DNA of 64,000 nt from UBA1413 sp964650525 (GCA_964650525.1 CAZYUA010000020.1:20031-84030); one strand, 5' to 3'; positions 18,568 to 27,799 are shown, numbered from the stretch's first letter. Numbers and translations: made by a program. The notes: generated by a model not told the origin, from the letters alone.

Positions 18568-19662
18568 ATGAATGCATCTCTTTTCCGGTTCTTCTTTATC
18601 CTGTTCCTGGCATCCATTTTTTCAACGGTGGTTCAGGCCCAGCACGATGAGGCCACCGGCGAACTGGCAGATACAACCCAATCGGCTGAATCGTTCGATG
18701 CAGGTAAATTTGTAGTGGAACATGTGACCGACTCACACGAATGGCATATCGTATCTTTCGGAAATACCCACATCACCCTTCCTTTGCCCGTAATTCTGTA
18801 CAGTAAAACAAGCGGGTTTCATGCTTTCTTCTCCTCGGCCTTCCATCACGGACACCCCTTCCGGGGTTTTACCATCCCGGAAGAGGGAAAATTCAAAGGG
18901 AAAATTGTGGAAGTGGATGCCGGGGGTAACATAACCGGAAAACCCCTTGATTTCTCGATTACAAAGACTGTTGCCGGGGGACTGATTACCGCCGCACTGC
19001 TGATTCTCCTGATGGTAGCCGGAGCCAGAAAAGCCGCAAAAAACAAGGGAAAAGCCCCCTCCGGGCTCCTGAACCTTATCGAACCGGTGATCGTATTTGT
19101 CCGTGACGAAGTCGCCATCCCTGCCCTGGGAGAAAAAAAATTTGAACGCTTCCTCCCTTTCCTCTTGTCTCTGTTTTTCTTTATCCTTTTGGGAAACCTC
19201 TTCGGACTGATCCCTTTCTTCCCTTTCGGGTTCAACCTGACCGGCAATATTTCGGTAACGCTTGTCCTGGCAGTGTTTACCTTTCTGATGACAACCTTCA
19301 GCGGCAATAAGCACTACTGGAAAGAGATCATAAATCCGGATGTTCCCTGGTGGATGAAATACCCCATTCCCCTTATGCCGGTTGTTGAATTTGCCGGGCT
19401 ATTCATTAAACCCGTTATCCTGATGGTCCGGTTGTTCGCTAACATGATGGCCGGCCATATGATCCTTACCGTCTTTGTAAGCCTGATTTTCATTTTCAGC
19501 AACCTGATGGGAAATGCAGCCGGATGGATTGTCAGTCCCGTTTCCGTGCTTTTTTCCGTATTTATACTCCTGCTCGATATCCTGGTCTCCTTTATACAGG
19601 CTTTTGTTTTTACCCTGTTATCTGCCCTGTATTTCGGAATGGCAACGGCTGAAACGCATTGA
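18568..19662 (+). CDS. atpB: ATP synthase F0 subunit a
   Basis: Membrane stator subunit forming the proton half-channels. The essential arginine is R288 in MVRLFANMMAGH. Residues 1-24 are a signal peptide ending VVQAQ, followed by about 110 residues of periplasmic extension before the first conserved helix; this makes 364 residues against about 270 in E. coli and is a known feature of Bacteroidota. Six or so hydrophobic helices follow. Operon order is atpB, atpE, atpF, atpH, atpA, atpG. Confidence 0.96.
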   Translation: MNASLFRFFFILFLASIFSTVVQAQHDEATGELADTTQSAESFDAGKFVVEHVTDSHEWHIVSFGNTHITLPLPVILYSKTSGFHAFFSSAFHHGHPFRGFTIPEEGKFKGKIVEVDAGGNITGKPLDFSITKTVAGGLITAALLILLMVAGARKAAKNKGKAPSGLLNLIEPVIVFVRDEVAIPALGEKKFERFLPFLLSLFFFILLGNLFGLIPFFPFGFNLTGNISVTLVLAVFTFLMTTFSGNKHYWKEIINPDVPWWMKYPIPLMPVVEFAGLFIKPVILMVRLFANMMAGHMILTVFVSLIFIFSNLMGNAAGWIVSPVSVLFSVFILLLDILVSFIQAFVFTLLSALYFGMATAETH

Positions 19663-19768
19663 ACCATGAGAAAAAACCCGGATTTAGCCATTTTACCAGG
19701 AGCGGTTTTTGTGTTTTTCCTGATGAGAAGATAATTACGAAGCATATTAACAACCAAAAATTATTATC

Positions 19769-20020
19769 ATGATCTATCTGTTTGTTCTTTTGGCTGAAGT
19801 TGCCCTGGGGCCTTTGGCTGCTGCTTTTGGAGCAGCAATTTCAACTTTTGGTGCCGGGATGGGAATCGGCCGGATCGGCGCCAGCGCTATGGAAGCCATT
19901 GCGCGGCAACCCGAATCCAGCGGAGATATCCGCTCCACCATGATTGTGGCTGCTGCCCTGATCGAGGGTGTCGCCTTTTTTGCTGTTATTACCTGTATCC
20001 TTGTAATTTTCCTCGGATAA
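19769..20020 (+). CDS. atpE: ATP synthase F0 subunit c
   Basis: Rotor ring proteolipid, 83 residues, two helices joined by the polar loop ARQPES. The ion-carrying carboxylate is E66 in AALIEGVAFF. The glutamine, serine and tyrosine ligands of sodium-binding c subunits are not in place, so proton coupling is inferred. A 210-base gap follows, with a small GC-rich hairpin near 20113-20127, which may help set the higher expression needed for this subunit. Confidence 0.96.
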   Translation: MIYLFVLLAEVALGPLAAAFGAAISTFGAGMGIGRIGASAMEAIARQPESSGDIRSTMIVAAALIEGVAFFAVITCILVIFLG

Positions 20021-20230
20021 TCGGTTGCCGGGAAAGAAAGCAGGCCCGGAACCCGTATAAAGAGCCGGCAAACCAGGCGCTCCCGAATGGTTCTTTCCGG
20101 ACCTGTAAGAATGGCCGGAGTACGGCCGGGCCAGCTTCATCCTCCTGAAGTTCCGATTGTGTAACAACGTCCTGTCCGACAGAATGGGAAAACCAACGTT
20201 TCATTACAGAATGTAAAAAGGTAATCCAGT

Positions 20231-20725
20231 ATGGAATTAATATCACCCAACCCGGGCACCATTTTCTGGCTGCTGATCATCTTCGGAATCGTAGTTGCCA
20301 TTTTGCGCCGTTTTGCCTGGAACCCGATCCTCAATGCCTTGAAAGAAAGAGAACTTTCAATCAGCGATGCCTTAAATTCAGCAGAATTTGCCCGTAAACG
20401 GCTGAATGAACTCAAATCCGAACAGGACGCCTTGCGCGTGACGGCTTTGCAGGAAAAAGACCAGATCCTCAGGGATGCCCGGGAAATCAAAGATAAAATC
20501 TTAGCGGAAGCACGGGAAAAAGCGAACGAGGAAAGCAAAAACATCCTGATCCAGATGCGGGAACAGATGGAAAATGAAAAAATCGCAGCACTTAACAGTG
20601 TAAGACAACAAATTGCTGATTTTTCCGTGCAGATCGCTGAAAAAATTCTGAAAGAAAAACTGGAAAGCACTTCCCGTCAGGAACAACTCATTCAATCGCA
20701 ACTGGAAGAATTTAAACTGAACTGA
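20231..20725 (+). CDS. atpF: ATP synthase F0 subunit b
   Basis: Peripheral stalk subunit: one N-terminal membrane helix (about residues 11-28, FWLLIIFGIVVAILRRF) and a long charged alpha-helical coiled coil to the C-terminus. 164 residues. It precedes atpH by 4 bases, so the two are translationally coupled or nearly so. Confidence 0.95.
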   Translation: MELISPNPGTIFWLLIIFGIVVAILRRFAWNPILNALKERELSISDALNSAEFARKRLNELKSEQDALRVTALQEKDQILRDAREIKDKILAEAREKANEESKNILIQMREQMENEKIAALNSVRQQIADFSVQIAEKILKEKLESTSRQEQLIQSQLEEFKLN

Positions 20726-20729
20726 CACG

Positions 20730-21272
20730 ATGGACAAAAGTAAAATCAACGTCCGGTATGCCAGGGCTCTCTTCCTGACAGGGAAAGAGCAAAATCAAAT
20801 AGAAATTCTGTACGATGATGTGGTCAGAATTTCCAACCTCTGCCGGCATTCTGTTGATTTTACCAAACTTCTTGACAATCCCGTCATTAATGTTTCAAAG
20901 AAAAAAATCATCCTCCGGGAACTGCTTCAGTCACATGTTTGCGATCTTACCCTGCGATTTGTTTTGCTGGTAACAGATCACCAGAGAGAAGGAGAAATCC
21001 CGGGGATTTGCCGGAATTTCATCAGCCTGGTAAAAACAGACCGGGGAATTGTCTCGGCAACAGTTACTGCCGCCCGCGATCTTTCTGAAGACATGCTGTC
21101 AAAAATACGCCTGGAACTGGAACAAGAAACGGGCAAAATCGTGGAGTTGACCGGTAAAACAGAACCCGCTCTGATCGGGGGTATGATCGTCCGGATCGAA
21201 GACCTTCAGTACGACGGAAGCATCGCCGCCCAGCTGAAGAAAATAAAAGCCGAAATCGGAGGTGGCAGTTAG
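20730..21272 (+). CDS. atpH: ATP synthase F1 subunit delta
   Basis: Connects the peripheral stalk to the F1 head. 180 residues; the N-terminal helical bundle contains VRYARALFLTGKEQNQ and the C-terminal part has the family signature near LIGGMIVRIEDLQYDGSIAAQL. No unusual features. 109 bases separate it from atpA. Confidence 0.95.
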   Translation: MDKSKINVRYARALFLTGKEQNQIEILYDDVVRISNLCRHSVDFTKLLDNPVINVSKKKIILRELLQSHVCDLTLRFVLLVTDHQREGEIPGICRNFISLVKTDRGIVSATVTAARDLSEDMLSKIRLELEQETGKIVELTGKTEPALIGGMIVRIEDLQYDGSIAAQLKKIKAEIGGGS

Positions 21273-21381
21273 GAAATATCTACCATTAACAACAACCATT
21301 TTCGGAATAAAGGAGAACGAATTAGCAGCCTGCATACCGGTTGCATAAACAGTATTAATGAACAAAAGTGAAAAATAAGCT

Positions 21382-22965
21382 ATGGCTGAAATAAAACCGG
21401 CGGAGGTATCACTCATCATAAAGCAACAGCTGGAAAAATTACATATTGAAGCTGAAAGAGACGAGGTGGGCACCGTGTTGCAGGTAGGTGACGGGATAGC
21501 CAGAATTCACGGGCTTGCGCGTGTGGAGTCCAATGAAATGATTGAATTTGAGGGAGGCGTAAAAGGCATTGTGCTGAACCTCGAAGAAGACAATGTGGGG
21601 GCGGTATTGCTGGGCCCTACTGAAATGGTGAGAGAAAACTTCACTGTGAAAAGGCTTCGGAAAATGGCTTCCATCCGGGTGGGGGTACACATGGCCGGCA
21701 GGGTTATCAACACCCTGGGGGAACCGATCGACGGGAAAGGCCCCATCAAAGGAGAGCTGTTCGAAATGCCACTGGAACGAAGAGCCCCCGGGGTCATTTT
21801 CCGTCAACCGGTGAAACAACCCCTCCAGACCGGCATCAAAGCCATCGACGCCATGATCCCCATTGGCCGGGGGCAGCGGGAACTGATCATTGGCGACCGG
21901 CAAACCGGAAAGACAGCCATTGCCATCGATGCCATCATCAACCAAAGGGAAAACTGGGAAAACGGCAAACCGGTATATTGCATTTATGTGGCAGTAGGAC
22001 AAAAGGGATCGACCGTTGCCAACATAGCTGCAACCCTCGAAAAATACGGGGCTATGAACTATACCGTTATCGTCATGGCAACCGCTTCAGAACCAGCAGC
22101 CCTCCAGTTTTATGCCCCTTTTGCAGGCACGGCCATCGGGGAATTTTTCAGGGACACCGGCCATGATGCGCTTATCATCTTTGATGACTTATCCAAACAG
22201 GCTGTCTCCTACCGTGAAGTTTCCCTGCTTCTCCGGCGGCCTCCGGGGCGCGAAGCTTATCCGGGAGATATTTTTTACCTGCACTCCCGGTTGCTCGAAA
22301 GAGCAGCAAAAATTATTGAGTCGGACGAAATCGCCGCCCAAATGAACGATCTCCCCGAATGCCTCAGAGGAAAAACCAAAGGCGGAGGATCCCTGACTGC
22401 CCTTCCGATAATCGAAACCCAGGCCGGTGACGTTTCGGCTTATATCCCGACCAATGTCATCTCCATTACCGACGGACAGATTTTCCTTGAATCCAGCCTT
22501 TTCAACGCCGGCGTACGCCCCGCTATCAACGTGGGAATCTCTGTATCCCGCGTGGGTGGAACCGCCCAGGTGAAAGCTATGAAAAAAATCGCCGGAACCC
22601 TGAAACTTGACCAGGCCCAGTTCCGCGAACTGGAAGCTTTTGCCAAATTCGGATCTGACCTGGACCCTGCCACCCTCCGCGTTCTGGACAAAGGACGGAA
22701 AAACGTCGAAATCCTTAAACAGGGACAATACAGACCGGTAAGACTGGACCACATGATTGCCATCATCTACTGCGGCACCCGGGAACTCCTGAAACAAGTC
22801 CCCATCGATAAAGTAAAAAGCTTTGAAGCCGAATTTATCGAATTACTCGAACTCAAATATAAGGAGGCCCTGAAGACGCTCATGGCAGGAAACCTCAACG
22901 GGGAGGTTGAAAGCATCCTGCAAAAGGCCGCAGCCGACGTGGCAGCCAAATATCAGCAGGGTTAA
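21382..22965 (+). CDS. atpA: ATP synthase F1 subunit alpha
   Basis: Regulatory nucleotide-binding subunit of the F1 head. Walker A GDRQTGKT at 171-178, the DEVGTVLQVGDGIARIHGL N-terminal barrel, the VGQKGSTVA motif, and the arginine finger region NVGISVSRVGGTAQ. 527 residues, slightly longer than E. coli, usual for the phylum. The catalytic beta subunit gene (atpD) and atpC are not in this window. Confidence 0.97.
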   Translation: MAEIKPAEVSLIIKQQLEKLHIEAERDEVGTVLQVGDGIARIHGLARVESNEMIEFEGGVKGIVLNLEEDNVGAVLLGPTEMVRENFTVKRLRKMASIRVGVHMAGRVINTLGEPIDGKGPIKGELFEMPLERRAPGVIFRQPVKQPLQTGIKAIDAMIPIGRGQRELIIGDRQTGKTAIAIDAIINQRENWENGKPVYCIYVAVGQKGSTVANIAATLEKYGAMNYTVIVMATASEPAALQFYAPFAGTAIGEFFRDTGHDALIIFDDLSKQAVSYREVSLLLRRPPGREAYPGDIFYLHSRLLERAAKIIESDEIAAQMNDLPECLRGKTKGGGSLTALPIIETQAGDVSAYIPTNVISITDGQIFLESSLFNAGVRPAINVGISVSRVGGTAQVKAMKKIAGTLKLDQAQFRELEAFAKFGSDLDPATLRVLDKGRKNVEILKQGQYRPVRLDHMIAIIYCGTRELLKQVPIDKVKSFEAEFIELLELKYKEALKTLMAGNLNGEVESILQKAAADVAAKYQQG

Positions 22966-23013
22966 CAGGGTAAACCCGGGACACCAGGCCCGTAATTCGT
23001 TCAAAATTCCGCT

Positions 23014-23892
23014 ATGGCAGGATTAAAAGAAATAAGGACCCGGATCGGGTCGGTAAAAACCACCCGGCAGGTAACCAGTGCCATGAAGCTTGTTTCTGCT
23101 GCCAAACTCAAAAAGGCCCAGGATGCAGTGATCGGCCTCAGGCCGTATGCCCGCAAATACCTCGAGATCTTCGACACCGTCTGTACCAGGATCAAAAACC
23201 TGCCTCCTTCTGAATTCCTCTCTGCCAGGGAACCCGGTAAAATTCTCTTTGTCCTGGTTACCTCAAACCGGGGTTTGTGCGGCAGCTTTAATTCAGCCAT
23301 CACCGCCAAAGCTGTTGGACTGGCTCTTTCTGATTATGATAAACAACTGGATAGTAACCAGTTGCAGTTTCTGGTCATTGGGAAACAAGGGCAAAGACGG
23401 CTGAAGAATTACAATATGCCGGTAGCCGGAAACAGGAACGACCTCATGGACAAGCTCTCCTTTTCCGCTGCCGACAGGGTTGTCGGGGAAATTATGGACG
23501 ATTTCCGTAACGGGGTATTCGACAGAGTGGAACTCTTCTACAACAACTTCATCAATGCCACTCAGTTCGCCCCGGTCCACGAGCAGTTTCTGCCGTTGGT
23601 GCTGCCCGCTGTGAACAACCGGGATGAAAAGGGCGACTTGCTGCTGGAACCATACGGACAGGAAATGCTTCCGCAACTGATACCTGCCAGACTCAAAATA
23701 CAATTTTATAAAGCCTTACTGGTTTCACTGACCGCGGAACACGGAGCCCGGATGACCGCCATGCACCAGGCTACCGACAACGCCAATGAACTTCTTGAAG
23801 AACTGGTCCTGCAGTATAACAAGGCACGGCAAGCAGCCATCACCGGAGAAATCCTCGAAATTACCGGAGGCGCTGAAGCCCAATCCCATTAA
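23014..23892 (+). CDS. atpG: ATP synthase F1 subunit gamma
   Basis: Central rotor shaft. Conserved ends are present: LKEIRTRIGSVKTTRQVTSAMKLVSAAK at the N-terminus (coiled coil) and EHGARMTAMHQATDNANELLEELVLQYNKARQAAIT at the C-terminus. 292 residues. It is the last gene of the atp run; the usual downstream atpD and atpC are absent and metK follows under its own promoter. Confidence 0.96.
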   Translation: MAGLKEIRTRIGSVKTTRQVTSAMKLVSAAKLKKAQDAVIGLRPYARKYLEIFDTVCTRIKNLPPSEFLSAREPGKILFVLVTSNRGLCGSFNSAITAKAVGLALSDYDKQLDSNQLQFLVIGKQGQRRLKNYNMPVAGNRNDLMDKLSFSAADRVVGEIMDDFRNGVFDRVELFYNNFINATQFAPVHEQFLPLVLPAVNNRDEKGDLLLEPYGQEMLPQLIPARLKIQFYKALLVSLTAEHGARMTAMHQATDNANELLEELVLQYNKARQAAITGEILEITGGAEAQSH

Positions 23893-24018
23893 CCCCTGAA
23901 GACCCCCGGGGAGATCCCCCTCTGCCTGAATGCCCCTATGGTTCTGCCTGCTGATACATGGCATCAGAAACAACGGCTGAGAGAATCGGGCAAACAAATA
24001 CAGAATGTACTTCGGCGC

Positions 24019-24048
24019 TTGTTTGTTTTTAAAAAGTGATTACTTTTG
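24019..24048 (+). promoter_or_regulatory. Promoter of metK
   Basis: TTG at 24019-24021 and TACTTTTG at 24041-24048, separated by 19 bases, match both boxes of the Bacteroidota consensus. Transcription should begin near 24055, leaving a leader of about 140 bases, much longer than for other genes in this window. Confidence 0.8.
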
Positions 24049-24056
24049 CACCTACT

Positions 24057-24108
24057 GCGTGGATAAATTTGTGATTGATTGCAACCACTAAAAATGCTAA
24101 AACAATCG
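24057..24108 (+). promoter_or_regulatory. SAM-II-like riboswitch in the metK leader
   Basis: The RNA starts at the predicted transcription start and can form an H-type pseudoknot. P1 pairs GUGG (24059-24062) with CCAC (24085-24088); P2 pairs GAUUG in the loop (24073-24077) with CAAUC (24103-24107). Bases I remember as conserved in SAM-II aptamers are present in order: an AUUUG after P1, UUGCA before the 3' strand of P1, UAAA after it, and GCUAAAA (24096-24102). The gene downstream makes S-adenosylmethionine, the expected ligand. The match is from memory of the consensus and was not scored. No terminator follows, so control would be at translation. Confidence 0.8.
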
Positions 24109-24159
24109 GGCTTCGCTTGATTTTCAATCAACCATCCTGTAGTAACCTATTGTTGAACC

Positions 24160-24177
24160 GTGCCGGACAACCGGCAC
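24160..24177 (+). other. Hairpin in the metK leader just before the start codon
   Basis: Perfect 7-bp stem GTGCCGG / CCGGCAC with loop ACAA, ending 16 bases before the metK ATG. No T run follows, so it is not a terminator. It may be part of the expression platform of the upstream riboswitch or affect ribosome entry. Confidence 0.5.
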
Positions 24178-24193
24178 ACAAATATGATGTAGT

Positions 24194-25453
24194 ATGAGCT
24201 ATTTATTTACAAGCGAATCTGTTTCTGAGGGGCACCCGGACAAAATTGCAGACCAGATTTCGGATGCATTGCTGGACCAGTTTCTGGCTTTTGACCCTGA
24301 TTCCAAAGTGGCACTTGAGACCCTGGTTACCACCGGGCAGGTAGTTATTGCAGGAGAAGTAACTTCAAATACCTATGTGGATATCCAGGAGATTACCCGC
24401 CAGGTGATAAAAAAAGCCGGATATACCAAAGCAGAATACCGTTTCGACGGGGATTCCTGTGGCGTTTTGGTAGCCATTCACGAACAAAGCGGGGACATTA
24501 ACCGCGGAGTGGAGAGAGAAAACAAAGAAGACCAGGGCGCCGGAGACCAGGGAATGATGTTTGGTTATGCCTGCAGGGATACCGATAACTACATGCCTCT
24601 GCCCCTGGAACTTTCACACCTGATCCTGATGGAACTGGCTGCCATCAGAAAAGAAACCAATAGCCCCATGCCCTATCTCCGTCCGGATTCCAAATCGCAG
24701 GTTACCATTGAATACGCCGAAAACCACCAACCACTGAAAGTACATACCATCGTGGTGTCTACCCAGCACGATGAATTTGATGAAGACAAAGCCATGTTAA
24801 CCCGGATACGCCAGGATGTAATCAATGTTCTGATTCCCCGGGTTATAGCTAAAGTACCTGAACGGGTCCGCTCCCTTTTCCAACCGGGTATTGAATATCA
24901 TGTCAACCCGACTGGGAAATTTGTGATTGGCGGACCTCATGGAGATTCTGGCCTTACAGGACGCAAAATCATCGTGGATACCTACGGAGGAAAAGGAGCT
25001 CACGGGGGAGGTGCCTTTTCCGGAAAAGACCCTTCAAAGGTTGACCGTTCAGCTGCCTATGCAGCCAGACACATGGCTAAAAATTTGGTCGCCGCCGGCG
25101 TAGCCGACGAAATCCTCATCCAGCTGGCTTATGCTATTGGCATCGCCAAACCGGTTGGCGTTTATGTCAACACCTACGGCCGCCGGAATGTGGATCTCAG
25201 CGACAGCCAGATCGCCGACAAGGTAAAAGAACTTTTCGACCTCCGTCCCGCCCTGATAGAAGACCGGCTGAAACTGCGGAAACCCATTTACGCCGAAACA
25301 GCAACCTACGGACACATGGGAAGAATACCTGCTATGATTACAAAAAAATTCTCCCCCCCCTACCACAAGGATAAAATCATGACCGTCGAACTGTTTACCT
25401 GGGAAAAACTGGATTATGTAGACCGCATCAAAGAAGCATTCCACCTTCCCTGA
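24194..25453 (+). CDS. metK: S-adenosylmethionine synthetase
   Basis: Makes S-adenosylmethionine from methionine and ATP in the cytoplasm. Signatures: TSESVSEGHPDKIADQISDA at the N-terminus, GAGDQGMMFGYA near residue 115, and GGGAFSGKDPSKVDRSAAYAAR. 419 residues, longer than the E. coli enzyme (384) but normal for Bacteroidota. It is a single-gene unit: own promoter, a SAM-II-like leader and a strong terminator at 25536-25566. Confidence 0.97.
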   Translation: MSYLFTSESVSEGHPDKIADQISDALLDQFLAFDPDSKVALETLVTTGQVVIAGEVTSNTYVDIQEITRQVIKKAGYTKAEYRFDGDSCGVLVAIHEQSGDINRGVERENKEDQGAGDQGMMFGYACRDTDNYMPLPLELSHLILMELAAIRKETNSPMPYLRPDSKSQVTIEYAENHQPLKVHTIVVSTQHDEFDEDKAMLTRIRQDVINVLIPRVIAKVPERVRSLFQPGIEYHVNPTGKFVIGGPHGDSGLTGRKIIVDTYGGKGAHGGGAFSGKDPSKVDRSAAYAARHMAKNLVAAGVADEILIQLAYAIGIAKPVGVYVNTYGRRNVDLSDSQIADKVKELFDLRPALIEDRLKLRKPIYAETATYGHMGRIPAMITKKFSPPYHKDKIMTVELFTWEKLDYVDRIKEAFHLP

Positions 25454-25518
25454 TGGCCCGCCGCTTTTAATTCCCGGTTTTCTCCCAAGGAACAGCAGGA
25501 CGAATAATAAACAAAAAC

Positions 25519-25566
25519 ATGCCGGAACCCGGCATAAGGAGTCTGATGCTTGCAGACTCCTTTTTT
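25519..25566 (+). terminator. Double hairpin with intrinsic terminator after metK
   Basis: First hairpin ATGCCGG-AAC-CCGGCAT at 25519-25535, directly followed by a 10-bp stem AAGGAGTCTG / CAGACTCCTT (25536-25562) whose 3' arm runs into TTTTTT. The second hairpin is a standard terminator. The core GCCGG/CCGGC of the first is the same as in the hairpin before the metK start codon. Confidence 0.88.
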
Positions 25567-25643
25567 ATGCTTATTTTAGCCATATCATTGAATCAACTTT
25601 CTTTTTTATTCCGAATAATAATCTAATTAACTCTTCGCCGGTT

Positions 25644-26747
25644 ATGATTAAATTTTTGACAATTGCTGTTTTACCGCTTGCTAAGGCCCTGATTCTGGAG
25701 GCCATTCTCAAAAGTGAAAAAATCACTTGTCTTCTGGAGAATATTGACCTTCCCGAGGGAACCACGATCCAGCCGGTACGGGTGCAAATCAGCGAGGATG
25801 ACCTGGAAAAAGCGCTTCCCCTGATGGAGGGTTTTCTGGGAAAACCCACCCCTCCCGTTCCTTCAGGTAAACCGGAACGACAAATTCTTGTTCCCATTGA
25901 TTTTTCAACCCACTCGATGAAGGCAGCCAGAGTTGCCTTTGAAATTGCCAGACAGTTGCAGGTCAAAATGGTTCTGTTTCATGCTTATCCCAACCCTATC
26001 GTCTATTCGGTACCCTTCAGCGATGTTTATGCGTTTGATTCAGGTCTGATGGTACATATGGAAAATGCGGAAAAACTGGCCCAGGATCATATGGAATCCT
26101 TTCTGAAAGAGCTGGTAAATCATTTTTCGAAAGAAGTGTGGAGCCAGGTGGAAACAGAGTACATCATCAAAGCCGGCGATGCCAGGGACGATATTTTGTT
26201 GTATGCCCAGACCAATCAGGTGTTGGTCATCGTAATGGGCACCCAGGGTAAAGCCGGAAACGACTTCGATATTATAGGAAGCGTTACCGCAGAGATTATC
26301 ATATCGTCCAGGGTACCGGTTTTAGCCGTGCCGGCCGAAGTAGACGAAAATATTACAGCCAGATTCCATAAGGTTTTGTATGCTACCAATTTCGAAGAAA
26401 AAGATTTCGTGGCCATCGAAAAACTCATGAAAATCATCGAAACGTATCATGCCGAAATCCATATTGTTCACGTAGGCCGGAGCGAGGAGCCCAATTGGGA
26501 CCGAGCCAAACTGGAAGGGATGAAAGAAATCCTGCAATCGAAATATCCCGGAAAGGTCTTTCAGTGCAGGCTGATTATCGGAGATGATTTACTGGGCGAA
26601 ATAGAAACCTATATCCTGGATAACCAAATCGACGTTTTGTCGCTGACGACCCGCAAAAGAAATCTCTTTTCCCGGATCCTCAATCCGAGTATTGCCCGTA
26701 AAATGCTGTTTCACACTAAAATACCTTTACTGGTATTCCATACCTGA
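25644..26747 (+). CDS. Tandem universal stress protein with an N-terminal DUF2007-like domain
   Basis: Cytoplasmic ATP-binding stress protein. Residues 1-70 (LAKALILEAILKSEKITCLL ... VQISEDDLEKALPLM) resemble the small DUF2007 ferredoxin-like domain. The first Usp domain (about 79-214) starts QILVPIDFSTHSMKAARVA and keeps the ATP motif G-2x-G-9x-GS (GTQG...IIGS). The second Usp domain (about 222-366) is degenerate: it has HKVLYATNFEEKDF but no such motif. Only the first domain is expected to bind ATP. 367 residues. Confidence 0.88.
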   Translation: MIKFLTIAVLPLAKALILEAILKSEKITCLLENIDLPEGTTIQPVRVQISEDDLEKALPLMEGFLGKPTPPVPSGKPERQILVPIDFSTHSMKAARVAFEIARQLQVKMVLFHAYPNPIVYSVPFSDVYAFDSGLMVHMENAEKLAQDHMESFLKELVNHFSKEVWSQVETEYIIKAGDARDDILLYAQTNQVLVIVMGTQGKAGNDFDIIGSVTAEIIISSRVPVLAVPAEVDENITARFHKVLYATNFEEKDFVAIEKLMKIIETYHAEIHIVHVGRSEEPNWDRAKLEGMKEILQSKYPGKVFQCRLIIGDDLLGEIETYILDNQIDVLSLTTRKRNLFSRILNPSIARKMLFHTKIPLLVFHT

Positions 26748-26770
26748 CGGTACGTTCCGCCTCTCCGAAA

Positions 26771-27799
26771 TCAGGAATTCCTCCGGTCTGAAAGGAAACA
26801 CCGGGCTGTGTTTTCGATGGCTTCCTGAACGGATCTGTAGCTGAATCCGAACAGTCGTGTGATTTTTGATCCATCAAAAATGTTCACCCCGGTTGAATTA
26901 GCAACGGTTTCATGAGTAATCCGGGCAGGCTTTCCGGTTAGGAAAGACCCTATGGCCGATGCCCGCCAGGCAATACCAAGCATGACCCCGGAAGCATGGA
27001 TGTCAGGGCGGGATTTCCCCAAGGCGTCGGCGATCCGGCAGAATAAATCGTAATAACTGAGGTTTTCAGCACTGATAAGATATTTCTGGTTTTTTGATTT
27101 TTCGAATCGGATATCGTCGGTAAGCCACATCATGGCAGCTACAACATCACGCACATCAACAAAACCGGTGATGCCCCGGGTGTAAAAACGGAACCCCCGG
27201 TAAATCACAGGGAAAAAACCTGTACTCCCGGCATTCCAGTTCCCTGGTCCGATAATGATGGAAGGATTTACAACCACAGCCTCCAGGCCTTCTTCAACTC
27301 CCCGCCAGATTTCAGCTTCCGAAAAAAATTTGCTTTCGGAATATCCTGTAATCTTGCCTGTTGGCACCCATTTGGTCTCTTCGGTTATAGGCTCCTGGTT
27401 TGCCGATTTACCAAGCGCTGAATTGGAACTGACGTGGCATATCCGCTTTACCCCACACGAAAGGGCAGCATTAACCAGATTACAGGTTCCCTCCACATTA
27501 TTACGGATCATCGTCAGCCGCTTTTTTCTTTCAAAAGACACCACGGCAGCACAATGATACAGGGTATCCACCCCCTGCATGCCGCACTCCAGAGACCCAT
27601 AATCCAGTATGTCTCCCTCCACCCATTCTATGCGCCCGAACAGGTCATCAAAATCGTCCCGGTACCACGAAAACACTTTTCTGACCAGCCCAACATCACT
27701 GGTGTTCCGCTTCAACGCGCGGACCTTTTTCCCCTGCCCGGCCAACTCAAGCAACAAATGGCTACCCACCAGCCCTGTACCTCCGGTAACAAATATCAT
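26771..27799 (-). CDS. NAD-dependent epimerase/dehydratase family protein (extended SDR)
   Basis: Cytoplasmic Rossmann-fold enzyme acting on a nucleotide sugar, a flavonol-like ketone or a related alcohol; the substrate cannot be read. Motifs: TGGTGLVGSHLLLEL at the N-terminus (TGxxGxxG), YSESK as the YxxxK catalytic pair, and VNPSIIIGPGNW. The frame is open 48 codons upstream, but the nucleotide-binding motif must be near the N-terminus, so ATG at 27799 is chosen, giving 342 residues. Confidence 0.88.
   Translation of the reverse strand: MIFVTGGTGLVGSHLLLELAGQGKKVRALKRNTSDVGLVRKVFSWYRDDFDDLFGRIEWVEGDILDYGSLECGMQGVDTLYHCAAVVSFERKKRLTMIRNNVEGTCNLVNAALSCGVKRICHVSSNSALGKSANQEPITEETKWVPTGKITGYSESKFFSEAEIWRGVEEGLEAVVVNPSIIIGPGNWNAGSTGFFPVIYRGFRFYTRGITGFVDVRDVVAAMMWLTDDIRFEKSKNQKYLISAENLSYYDLFCRIADALGKSRPDIHASGVMLGIAWRASAIGSFLTGKPARITHETVANSTGVNIFDGSKITRLFGFSYRSVQEAIENTARCFLSDRRNS

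Noticed and set aside
24058..24066. DnaA-box-like TTATCCAC on the minus strand
   Set aside because: It is a single occurrence, and the bases are explained better by the SAM-II-like aptamer.
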